Source: Rosettibacter sp964572725 (GTDB taxonomy: Bacteria > Bacteroidota > Ignavibacteria > Ignavibacteriales > Melioribacteraceae). Taken from it: DNA of 64,000 nt. Shown here in pieces: positions 16,799 through 24,612 of this stretch. The translations under genes were made by a program, and so were the position numbers. The notes beneath the pieces are model-generated. The model saw nothing but the letters and a program-made list of their open reading frames with translations. It was not told the DNA's origin and made no database searches. Each line of letters begins with the position of its first letter. The first letter of the stretch is position 1. The DNA is taken from the NCBI GenBank assembly GCA_964572725.1, contig CAZNFW010000003.1, positions 1-64,000 on the forward strand. The letters run 5' to 3'.

Positions 16799-17911
16799 TT
16801 AATGTTTATAAAACTTTATTGGGTTTGTTGATTTAGTAAATTTATAAACTTTTATTTTCTTTCTGTCGCCAATAAACTTTTCAATCCTACTTTTGACCTC
16901 GTTCAAAATCAATACTTCAGTTTCATAATGGCCTGCATCAATAAGCAATATTTTATTATTTGCTAAGTGAAATTCATGATATTTAATGTCTGCTGTTATA
17001 AAAGCATCTGCATTAGAATTTATTGCATGGTTTATTAAATTTGAACCAGCTCCACCGCATACAGCAACCTTTTTAATTACTTTATTTTTGCCGCTGCAGT
17101 ATCTTAATATTTCTGTATTTAATAAGTTAGAAACATAACTTAAAAATTCTTCCTCACTCATTTCATTTTTAAGAATTCCAATTGCACCTGCTCCAAAATT
17201 TACATTTCTATTTTTCAAAGCATAAATATCGTAAGCTGGTTCTTCGTACGGATGAGCTTTCAGCATTGATGAAATAATCTTATTTAAATTCCACTGGTCA
17301 ACAATAAATTCTAAACGAATTTCTTCAACTTTTTCAAAGACATTCTTTTTCCCAATTACAGGATTTGCTTTTTCAGAACCCTTAAAAGTGCCTTCCCCTT
17401 TTGTTCTGAAGCTGCAGCTTTCATATTCCCCAATTATTCCTGCTCCAGCAGAAAATACTGCGTTAGAAACTTTTTCGAGGTGTGTTTCGGGAACAAAAAC
17501 CACAATTTTAAATTGATTTGATTCTAAATTCTGAAGGAATTTAATATCTGTTAATTTTAATTTTTTTGCTAATTCAAACGAAACACCATCTTTAGCAAAA
17601 TCTAAATTTGTATGAGCAGAATAAACAACAATATTATTCTTAACGATTGTCTCTATAAGTTTAGCTAAAGAGCTGTGCTCAAAATCTAATTTGTAAACAG
17701 GATTAAAAAGTAACGGGTGATGTGTAAAAATGAAGTTGCAATCTTTATGGACAGCTTGCTGCAGGACTTCATTAGTAAGTTCGAGGCAGAGCATTATGTT
17801 TTTTATCTTTGTCCCCCGAGAGCCAATTTGAAGTCCCACATTGTCTTTTTCCCAAGCGGCTCCTGGGGGTGACCAGCTTTCAATATAATCTGTCAGTTCT
17901 CCTGCAATCAT
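16799..17911 (-). CDS. Nif3-like dinuclear metal centre protein (GTP cyclohydrolase I type 2 family)
   Basis: Product of 370 aa. The metal-binding motifs are FTHHPLLF, AHTNLD and DAGHYETE near the C-terminus. The middle (about 130-240) is the PII-like insert typical of the long bacterial form (FKIVVFVPETHLEKV ... AHPYEEPAYDIY). The family is universal, hexameric and of uncertain biochemical role. The family N-terminus (MIAGELTDYIESW) fixes the start at the ATG 17911. The odd part is upstream: a terminator-like hairpin with eight U ends a few bases before this ATG, and the only strong purine-rich stretch lies inside the hairpin. An in-frame ATG at 17956 would translate straight through it. Confidence 0.88.
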   Translation of the reverse strand: MIAGELTDYIESWSPPGAAWEKDNVGLQIGSRGTKIKNIMLCLELTNEVLQQAVHKDCNFIFTHHPLLFNPVYKLDFEHSSLAKLIETIVKNNIVVYSAHTNLDFAKDGVSFELAKKLKLTDIKFLQNLESNQFKIVVFVPETHLEKVSNAVFSAGAGIIGEYESCSFRTKGEGTFKGSEKANPVIGKKNVFEKVEEIRLEFIVDQWNLNKIISSMLKAHPYEEPAYDIYALKNRNVNFGAGAIGILKNEMSEEEFLSYVSNLLNTEILRYCSGKNKVIKKVAVCGGAGSNLINHAINSNADAFITADIKYHEFHLANNKILLIDAGHYETEVLILNEVKSRIEKFIGDRKKIKVYKFTKSTNPIKFYKH

Positions 17912-17915
17912 ATAT

Positions 17916-17951
17916 AAAAAAAATGCACCCCTTTTAATGTGGAGTGCATTT
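17916..17951 (-). terminator. Intrinsic terminator or attenuator hairpin directly before nif3
   Basis: On the minus strand AAATGCAC (17951-17944 region) pairs with GTGCATTT (17928-17921): eight perfect pairs, then a mismatch and two more G-C pairs, followed by a run of eight T (17923-17916). The nif3 ATG begins at 17911. It could end the ispG transcript (stop at 18056), but any transcript entering nif3 from upstream must pass through it. Confidence 0.6.
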
Positions 17952-18055
17952 CCCATTTGAAATTCTTTTTAGAAAATCCTTTAAATATTTTTCTTCTTTT
18001 TAATGAATAATTGTCCATAAATCTATTCAAAATATATAATAATAGAACAAGAACT

Positions 18056-20032
18056 TCAAGAAGACTGTAAATTTTCTCCCGGTTCAATCCATTTTCCATC
18101 AATTTTAATTAATTCTATAAGTTCATCCAAAGCATTTTGGTCGGATATGTTTCTTTTTACAATTTCTTTACCTTTATACAAAGTTATTTTACCCGGTCCA
18201 GAACCAACATATCCGTAATCCGCATCTGCCATTTCTCCCGGACCATTTACAATACATCCCATAATTGCAATTTTAACACCTTTAAGATGTTCTGTCCTCT
18301 TGCGAATTTTATTTGTTACCTCTACTAAATCAAACAATGTACGTCCACATGAGGGACAGGCAATATATTCTGTTTTTGTAATTCTTACTCTTGCCGCTTG
18401 CAGTATACCAAACGAATTTTTATTTATAAATTCTCTGCTGATATTATTCTTATTTTTATCTTTAGCATTTATCCATATTCCATCACCAAATCCGTCAATA
18501 AACAGAGCACCAAAATCTGTAGCCGAATAAATTCTTAATTGCTCTTCATCAACATTTTCATAAAATCTTTTGATAATCACAGGATTTTTTATTTCCCTCA
18601 ATATAAATTCAAAAAATATTCTTCTCTGCTCTGCCATTCCATGAAGATTATCAGTATTAATTACAAAAACAACAGTTGAATTGTTTTTTATATTTTCAAA
18701 TGTATCGGAAAAAACTTCATCGATACTTAATCCTACAAAATTAACAACAAATGATTTTGTATCAGCATTCAGAAATTCATAAACATTTTTATAAAATGGA
18801 AATCCTTTTATCCTGTCACTTAATTTAATCCATTTTTCATAATCATATAAAAGTTTTAAGTTTGGTGGCGGCTCAAAAGGAAAATCTTTTTTGCCGAGAT
18901 AAATAATATCAGCAGCTGAATCTTTTAAAAACCATTTATCTGTTTCTACCGAATACTCATAACCAATGCTTTTAATTAATGCTAGCGAAATAATTTCTTC
19001 ACTAAAATCTGTAACAACTTTAGGAACCGTTGACCATCCAATATTCGATACTTCAAAAGTTTCTCTGCGTTTATATTCAAAAGGATTGATGGGATTATCT
19101 TCTATTTCAATAATAGGCTTATGATTTTCTCTTCCCTTATATCTGTTTACAAGAATCTTTGCAACAGGAATTTCAAATTCAGGTTCTTCGGTTAAAGATA
19201 CACGAATTGTATCTCCAAGTCCATCTTCAAGCAAAGTTCCTATTCCAGCCGAAGATTTAATTCTGCCATCTTCACCAAAACCTGCTTCAGTTACACCAAG
19301 ATGAAGAGGGTAATTCATTCCTTCCTCTTCCATTTTATTTACAAGAAGTCGATAAGCCTGAACCATTACTTGAGGATTGCTTGCTTTCATTGAAAGAACT
19401 ATTGAATGAAAATTTTCATCTCTGCAAATCCTCAAAAACTCCATAGCAGATTCAACCATGCCCAGTGGAGTATCGCCATATCGGCTCATAATTCTATCTG
19501 AAAGTGAGCCATGATTAGTTCCAATTCGCAGAGCAGTTCCGTATTCTTTACAAATTTTTAACAATGGAATAAATTTTTCTCGAATCTTTTCTAATTCTTC
19601 ATTATACTGTTCATCAGTGTATTCAACAATTTGAAATTTCTTTTTATCAACAAAATTACCTGGATTAATTCTCACTTTTTCCACAACTCGAGCGGCTACT
19701 TCTGCTGCATTTGGAGTATAGTGAATATCTGCAATTAATGGTGTCTTAAATCCCCGCTTTCTTAATTCATTTTTAATATTTAATAAATTCTTTGCTTCGT
19801 TTATGCTTGGTGCTGTAATTCTTATGTAATCACATCCTGCTTCAATCAATCTTATAGATTGCTCAACAGTTGCAATAGTATCCATAGTATTTGTTGTTGT
19901 CATTGACTGGATACGAATTGGATTATTACCCCCAAGGGGAACATCTCCAATATAGACTTCTCTTGTTTTGTATCTTGAATAACTTGTAAGACTATTACAG
20001 TATTTCTTTATTGATACGATTTTATTTTTCAT
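18056..20032 (-). CDS. ispG: 4-hydroxy-3-methylbut-2-en-1-yl diphosphate synthase, long form
   Basis: Iron-sulfur enzyme of the MEP isoprenoid pathway, turning MEcPP into HMBPP. 658 aa, against about 370 in E. coli: this is the Bacteroidetes/Chlamydia/plant-type three-domain form with an inserted domain (about residues 290-540) between the TIM barrel and the 4Fe-4S domain. The TIM barrel shows PIRIQSMTTTNTMD, LIADIHYTPNAA, RINPGN and LRIGTNHGSL. The C-terminal domain has CPSCGRTLFD and GCIVNGPGEMADADYGYVG, which supply three cluster Cys and a Glu. ATG start. It is followed by a 144-base gap containing the hairpin before nif3. Confidence 0.95.
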   Translation of the reverse strand: MKNKIVSIKKYCNSLTSYSRYKTREVYIGDVPLGGNNPIRIQSMTTTNTMDTIATVEQSIRLIEAGCDYIRITAPSINEAKNLLNIKNELRKRGFKTPLIADIHYTPNAAEVAARVVEKVRINPGNFVDKKKFQIVEYTDEQYNEELEKIREKFIPLLKICKEYGTALRIGTNHGSLSDRIMSRYGDTPLGMVESAMEFLRICRDENFHSIVLSMKASNPQVMVQAYRLLVNKMEEEGMNYPLHLGVTEAGFGEDGRIKSSAGIGTLLEDGLGDTIRVSLTEEPEFEIPVAKILVNRYKGRENHKPIIEIEDNPINPFEYKRRETFEVSNIGWSTVPKVVTDFSEEIISLALIKSIGYEYSVETDKWFLKDSAADIIYLGKKDFPFEPPPNLKLLYDYEKWIKLSDRIKGFPFYKNVYEFLNADTKSFVVNFVGLSIDEVFSDTFENIKNNSTVVFVINTDNLHGMAEQRRIFFEFILREIKNPVIIKRFYENVDEEQLRIYSATDFGALFIDGFGDGIWINAKDKNKNNISREFINKNSFGILQAARVRITKTEYIACPSCGRTLFDLVEVTNKIRKRTEHLKGVKIAIMGCIVNGPGEMADADYGYVGSGPGKITLYKGKEIVKRNISDQNALDELIELIKIDGKWIEPGENLQSS

Positions 20033-20067
20033 AGCACTTAATTAACAAGAATAAGTGAAAAGTAGTT

Positions 20068-20601
20068 CTAACTTTTTTTTGAAAGTTCATATAAAAATCT
20101 TGATATAAATTCAGGAGCCGAAGCAGGATCTCTTCCTGTTAAAATATTATCATCTATTACAACAGGTTCATCTTTGTACTCAATTCCTTCTTTTTCAAGT
20201 TCTTTTCTATCATCCGGAAAACATGTCGCTGTTTTTTTTATTATCCCTGCTCTGGCAAGAATAACAGGTGCGCTGCAAATTGCTCCAATAATTTTTTTAC
20301 TTTTATCGAATTTTTGAGCTATTAAGTGAAGTAATTTATTGTCCCAATAATTTCTTATTCCTTTTCCTCCAACGAATATTAATCCGTTAAAATTTTCTTC
20401 ATGAACATTATAAAGGTGTATATCATTTTTGACTTTTAAATATTCCGAGCCTACACATAATGAATTTGAATCGGAAGCAATAAATACCTTTTTATTGGCT
20501 TTGATAAGTGAATTTGAAATAATTAAATATTCCTGTTCGTTAAAATCCTGTGCAGGCAGGATTAATAGAATGCTATTTTTAATCAAATAGTTATATCTCA
20601 T
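20068..20601 (-). CDS. DJ-1/PfpI family protein
   Basis: Product of 177 aa with the class I amidotransferase-like fold of DJ-1/PfpI. Visible are ILLILPAQDFNEQEYLI, the NFNGLIFVGGKGIRNYW strand and the nucleophile elbow IGAICSAPVILARAGI, whose Cys follows Ala-Ile as in the family, and a late TGRDPASAPEF. Members act as glyoxalases/deglycases, chaperones or peptidases; which one applies cannot be told. The open frame extends 63 codons upstream, but that part is not family-like and overlaps the dnaG promoter and start, so I use the ATG at 20601. It lies 35 bases before ispG on the same strand. Confidence 0.8.
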   Translation of the reverse strand: MRYNYLIKNSILLILPAQDFNEQEYLIISNSLIKANKKVFIASDSNSLCVGSEYLKVKNDIHLYNVHEENFNGLIFVGGKGIRNYWDNKLLHLIAQKFDKSKKIIGAICSAPVILARAGIIKKTATCFPDDRKELEKEGIEYKDEPVVIDDNILTGRDPASAPEFISRFLYELSKKS

Positions 20602-20647
20602 CGCAATTTCCAAATCGAAAATAATAATATTAATTTTGATGAGCAAT

Positions 20648-20680
20648 TTTGAATACAATGTATAAATCATTATAAGTTTG
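20648..20680 (+). promoter_or_regulatory. Candidate Bacteroidetes-type promoter for dnaG
   Basis: TTTG (20648-20651), a 21-base spacer and TAAGTTTG (20673-20680) match both halves of TTTG-N19-21-TAnnTTTG exactly. A start near 20686 would give a leader of about 27 bases before the TTG start. Confidence 0.5.
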
Positions 20681-20712
20681 AAGACAAAAATTAATTTGAG
20701 AGGATAAGATAA

Positions 20713-22581
20713 TTGAGAATATCTGAGCAGAAAATTGAAGAAATCAGAAATGCAGTGGATATAGTTGATATTATTTCCGGCTATGTTCATTTACGAAAAA
20801 GAGGAAAAAATTTTGTAGGATTATGCCCATTCCATCAAGAAAAAACACCTTCATTTACTGTAAGCAGCGATAAGCAAATCTTTCATTGTTTTGGATGTGG
20901 TGCCGGCGGCAATGTATTTAAGTTTTTAATGGATTTTAAAAATATTTCATTTATTGAAGCAGTTGAAGAAATTGCAGAACATGCAGGAATTAAAATACAA
21001 TATGAAAAATCTGAATTGACAGAAGTTCAGAAAGAGCTTGAAGAGTTTTATGAAATTAATGACTTTGCTGCAAAATACTTCGAAGAAATTTTACAAAAAA
21101 GTTCAGAGGCTGAAGAAGCTCGTCAATATTTAAAGAGAAGAAACATAAAACCAAAAACTCAAAAATTATTTAGAATTGGATTTGCACCTTCAGGATGGGA
21201 TAATTTTCTCAACGTTGCAAAAGAAAATAAAATTGATTTACAAAAAGCCAAAATACTTGGCTTAATTGATGTTAATGAAAAAGGTGAATATTATGATAAA
21301 TTTAGAGAAAGAATAATCTTTCCAATTTTTTCACCCAATGGAAGAGTAATTGCCTTCGGCGGAAGAATTCTTATAGATAAAGAGAACACTGCAAAGTATC
21401 TTAATTCTCCAGAATCAAAAATTTATTCTAAACGGAAATCTTTATATGGTTTATTTCATTCTAAAGAAGAAATAAGAAAACTCGATAAAGCAATCCTTGT
21501 AGAAGGATATATTGATTTAATTTCACTTTATCAAGCAGATATTAAAAATGTTGTTGCTTCATCAGGTACATCTTTAACTGAGGAACAGGTTCAACTTTTA
21601 TCACGATTCACAAAAAATATTATTGTTCTATTTGATGCCGACCCGGCAGGACAAAAAGCTTCCCTTCGCAGCATTGAACTTTTATTGAAACATGACTTTG
21701 ATATAAAAGTTATGATGCTACCTCAAAATGAAGACCCAGATTCATTTATCAATAAATATGGCAAAGAAAAATTTGATGAACTATTAAACTCTGCTAAAAA
21801 TTTTGTTGAGTTTCAAACTGCACAATTTGAAGCAGAAGGCAAGTTTGATGATCCGTCTACTGCAGCTTCTGCAATTCGTGAAATTGTTAAAACCCTTGCA
21901 CTTGTTAACGATGAATTAAAAAGAAGTTTTCTTATTAAAACTATTGTAAAAAAATTTAATTTGAGAGAACGATTAATTGAAGATGAGCTAAATAAAATTT
22001 TATCACAACAAAAAGAAAAAACTGTTACTCAAAGTTTATCACCACAGCAAAGAAATTTAAAGTCAAATAATAATCTTTCTACTATATTATCAATTTCAAA
22101 TATCTCTTTCCTTGAAAAGGAAATTCTTAGACTACTTTACAGCGGCAATGAAGATATCGTCGAATACATTCTCGAAAAAATTAGTCTGGATTATTTCTCA
22201 AATCCTGATCTAAAATATCTTATCGAAATTGTTTTGGACGGGCATAATGACAGAGATATCTCACCAGCTTACTTAATTGAAAAAATTGAAAAGGAACAAC
22301 TCAAAGATTTTATTTTCAAACTCACCTTAAAAGATGAAAGCATTAGTCACAGATGGGAAGAACTTTCTCTTAATGGCAAAATTGAAAAAGATTCTCTTGA
22401 ATATGCGAGGGAAACAGTTAATAAATTTCTTATCTTTCAAATTGAACAAGAAATTAAAGAAAACAACAGGATTATTGAAAACACAAATGATGAACACTTA
22501 AAAATCGAGCTCTTAAACAGAAACAAGGATTTATTGAACGAAAAGAAACAACTATTAACACAAAACAAAAATTTACCGTGA
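20713..22581 (+). CDS. dnaG: DNA primase
   Basis: Primase of 622 aa that makes the RNA primers for replication. N-terminal CHC2 zinc domain with Cys38, His41, Cys59 and Cys62 (LCPFH ... HCFGCG); RNA polymerase core; TOPRIM domain with LVEGYIDLISL and VLFDADPAGQKAS; C-terminal helicase-binding region of low conservation (about 440-622). The start is TTG, with GAGAGG about seven bases upstream; family alignment (SEQKIEEIRNAVDIVDIISGYVHL) leaves no room for a later start. Primase is often grouped with rpsU and rpoD, but here it is followed seven bases later by a glycosidase. Confidence 0.96.
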   Translation: MRISEQKIEEIRNAVDIVDIISGYVHLRKRGKNFVGLCPFHQEKTPSFTVSSDKQIFHCFGCGAGGNVFKFLMDFKNISFIEAVEEIAEHAGIKIQYEKSELTEVQKELEEFYEINDFAAKYFEEILQKSSEAEEARQYLKRRNIKPKTQKLFRIGFAPSGWDNFLNVAKENKIDLQKAKILGLIDVNEKGEYYDKFRERIIFPIFSPNGRVIAFGGRILIDKENTAKYLNSPESKIYSKRKSLYGLFHSKEEIRKLDKAILVEGYIDLISLYQADIKNVVASSGTSLTEEQVQLLSRFTKNIIVLFDADPAGQKASLRSIELLLKHDFDIKVMMLPQNEDPDSFINKYGKEKFDELLNSAKNFVEFQTAQFEAEGKFDDPSTAASAIREIVKTLALVNDELKRSFLIKTIVKKFNLRERLIEDELNKILSQQKEKTVTQSLSPQQRNLKSNNNLSTILSISNISFLEKEILRLLYSGNEDIVEYILEKISLDYFSNPDLKYLIEIVLDGHNDRDISPAYLIEKIEKEQLKDFIFKLTLKDESISHRWEELSLNGKIEKDSLEYARETVNKFLIFQIEQEIKENNRIIENTNDEHLKIELLNRNKDLLNEKKQLLTQNKNLP

Positions 22582-22588
22582 CAAAATA

Positions 22589-24058
22589 ATGATAATTAAT
22601 CCATCTATTTATGAAATAAATACGAGAGTATTTCTAAAACGTTTCGGTAATGAAACTAAATTAGAAGATGTTCCCAAAAGATACTGGGAATATTTTATTC
22701 AGAAAAAGTTTGATTATATCTGGTTAATGGGAATATGGAAAACCTGCAAATCTACAATAGATAAATATTGTTTTGAAGATTACTTAATTCAAAGTTATGA
22801 TAAAGCTTTAAGAAATTGGAAAAAAGAAGATGTTGTTGGTTCACCATATTCAATTGATGTTTACGAAGTGAATCCAGACATAGGCAGTTTTAAGACTATA
22901 CAAAAACTAAAATCTTTTTTAAATAAAAATAATATTGGGTTAATTCTTGACTTTGTTCCAAATCATTTCAGTGCTGATAGTCAATTAATAAAAACCAATC
23001 CATCATTTTTTTTAAGTGTAAACAAAGATACATACGAAAGAGATACGCATACATTTTATAAACCATTTGATGACGAAGAAAAATATTATGCTCATGGGCG
23101 CGACCCATTCTTTCCTGCATGGCAGGATACAATCCAGGTGAACTATTTCAGCAAAGATGTTAGAGAATATTTTAAGAAAGTTTTAAAAAATCTTACAAAA
23201 TGCTGCGACGGTGTCAGATGTGATATGGCAATGCTGGGCTTAAACAATGTTTTTAAAAATACATGGGCTGGTGTTATTGACTCATGTAAAAATGAACTCA
23301 TTACAACTGAATTCTGGAGTGAGATTATTTCTGAAATTAAAAAAGTAAAAAATGATTTCATCTTTATTGGAGAAGTTTATTGGAATCTGGAAAAAGATTT
23401 ACAGGAACTTGGTTTTGATTTTACTTACGATAAAAGTCTTCTTGACAAATTTATATTTGGCAATGCTCTCGATATTTATGAACATCTTCAAATTGACGAA
23501 CAATACCAGAAAAAATCAGTGCGTTTTATTGAAAATCATGATGAAGAACGAGCAATTATTTCACTTGGTAAAGAAAAGTCAAAAGCTGCTGCTATAATAA
23601 TTAGCACAATTCCTGGTATGCATTTGTATCACGATGGTCAATTTGAAGGTAAAAAAATAAAATTGCCTGTTCAACTCGGACGAGAACCTGAAGAATTTAT
23701 TCAGAAAGATTTGAAAGAATTTTATGACAAACTTCTTGATATAACTTCTCTTGAAATATTTAAAATTGGTGCATGGAAATTACTTGAAGTGCTCCCCTCA
23801 TGGGAAGGGAATCAAACTTTTGCAAATATACTAGCATATCACTGGGAATTAAATTCTCAAAGATGTCTTGTTGCAGTAAATTATTCGGATACAATTTCTT
23901 CATGCAGAATCAAATTAGATGTAAGAAATTATCCTGAAACATTTGAAATAAAAGATGTGCTTAATAATCAAATTTATTATAGATTGGCAGAAGAAGTATA
24001 CCATATTGGATTATATGTAGAATTAAAACCTTATCAGGCGCACATTTTCTTTTATTGA
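22589..24058 (+). CDS. Alpha-amylase family (GH13) glycosidase, cytoplasmic
   Basis: Product of 489 aa without signal peptide. The four conserved GH13 regions are present: DFVPNH; GVRCDMAML with the nucleophile Asp; FIGEVYW with the acid/base Glu; ENHDEERA with the transition-state Asp. A C-terminal beta domain follows (about 400-489). The N-terminus MIINPSIYEINTRVFL is typical of uncharacterised GH13 proteins that begin without an N-domain. Likely acts on intracellular alpha-glucan or a malto-oligosaccharide; the linkage preference is not readable. Only seven bases separate it from dnaG, so it is probably co-transcribed. glgC at 4.3 kb is the only other glycogen-related gene seen. Confidence 0.85.
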   Translation: MIINPSIYEINTRVFLKRFGNETKLEDVPKRYWEYFIQKKFDYIWLMGIWKTCKSTIDKYCFEDYLIQSYDKALRNWKKEDVVGSPYSIDVYEVNPDIGSFKTIQKLKSFLNKNNIGLILDFVPNHFSADSQLIKTNPSFFLSVNKDTYERDTHTFYKPFDDEEKYYAHGRDPFFPAWQDTIQVNYFSKDVREYFKKVLKNLTKCCDGVRCDMAMLGLNNVFKNTWAGVIDSCKNELITTEFWSEIISEIKKVKNDFIFIGEVYWNLEKDLQELGFDFTYDKSLLDKFIFGNALDIYEHLQIDEQYQKKSVRFIENHDEERAIISLGKEKSKAAAIIISTIPGMHLYHDGQFEGKKIKLPVQLGREPEEFIQKDLKEFYDKLLDITSLEIFKIGAWKLLEVLPSWEGNQTFANILAYHWELNSQRCLVAVNYSDTISSCRIKLDVRNYPETFEIKDVLNNQIYYRLAEEVYHIGLYVELKPYQAHIFFY

Positions 24059-24060
24059 AA

Positions 24061-24087
24061 AGAATACAAAGTTAGCTATTCTATTTT
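24061..24087. terminator. Candidate bidirectional terminator between the GH13 gene and the response regulator
   Basis: AGAATA (24061-24066) and TATTCT (24077-24082) form a six-pair stem with a ten-base loop. T-rich tails follow on both strands (ATTTTTT on plus, TTTC on minus). It overlaps the response-regulator stop codon. Short and AT-rich, so only moderate support. Confidence 0.35.
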
Positions 24088-24486
24088 TTCACCAGTCTTG
24101 CTCTCGTAAGTTTTAATTAATGATTCCATTAAAACATTATTTTGAACAGGTTTTGTAATAAACAGGTCAACCCCCGCTTTATAAGCATTATCTTTATCTC
24201 TTTGAAATGCATGAGCTGAAAGTCCCACAATAGGAATATTTTTTGTTTCTTCAGATTGTCTTAGTTCTTGTGTAAGCTGTAAGCCGTCTTTCTTGCCTCT
24301 CAATGAAATATCCATTAAAATTATATCAAATTTTTGTTCTTTCATTTTTTCATAAAAAGTTTCTGCTGAATCGCAAGCATCAACATCAAATTTGCGCTTT
24401 AGAAAAAGCTGAAGGAATTTTTGATTTTCAAAATCATCCTCTACAATCAAAAGTTTAGGTTTTCTTTTTTCATTAGTTTCAGACAT
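24076..24486 (-). CDS. Single-domain response regulator
   Basis: CheY-like receiver of 136 aa with no output domain. Acidic pocket VEDD, phospho-acceptor Asp in IILMDISLRG, Ser in GLSAH and Lys in FITKPV are all in place. Single-domain receivers signal by protein contact or act in phosphorelays. It lies about 125 bases downstream of the multi-PAS kinase, separated by a terminator-like hairpin, and has its own AAGGAA site. A functional pair with the kinase is likely but unproven; the output is unknown. Confidence 0.9.
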   Translation of the reverse strand: MSETNEKRKPKLLIVEDDFENQKFLQLFLKRKFDVDACDSAETFYEKMKEQKFDIILMDISLRGKKDGLQLTQELRQSEETKNIPIVGLSAHAFQRDKDNAYKAGVDLFITKPVQNNVLMESLIKTYESKTGEKIE

Positions 24487-24556
24487 AGCAATGTTCCTTA
24501 AATAGTTAGTATCCGATAAAAATTTACTAAACTAAAATAAACAATTCAAGCTAACA

Positions 24557-24583
24557 TAAAAAGAGCAACTGCATTTATGCTCT
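24557..24583 (-). terminator. Intrinsic terminator downstream of the multi-PAS kinase
   Basis: On the minus strand AGAGCA and TGCTCT (24583-24562) form a six-pair stem around a ten-base loop, followed by TTTTT (24561-24557). It lies about 30 bases after the kinase stop. Confidence 0.55.
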
Positions 24584-24612
24584 ATATCATATAATAGAAT
24601 TTCAAGAATAAC

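Noticed and set aside
20602..20790. 63-codon N-terminal extension of the DJ-1/PfpI frame
   Set aside because: Not family-like, and it would cover the dnaG promoter and start codon; the ATG at 20601 matches the family start.
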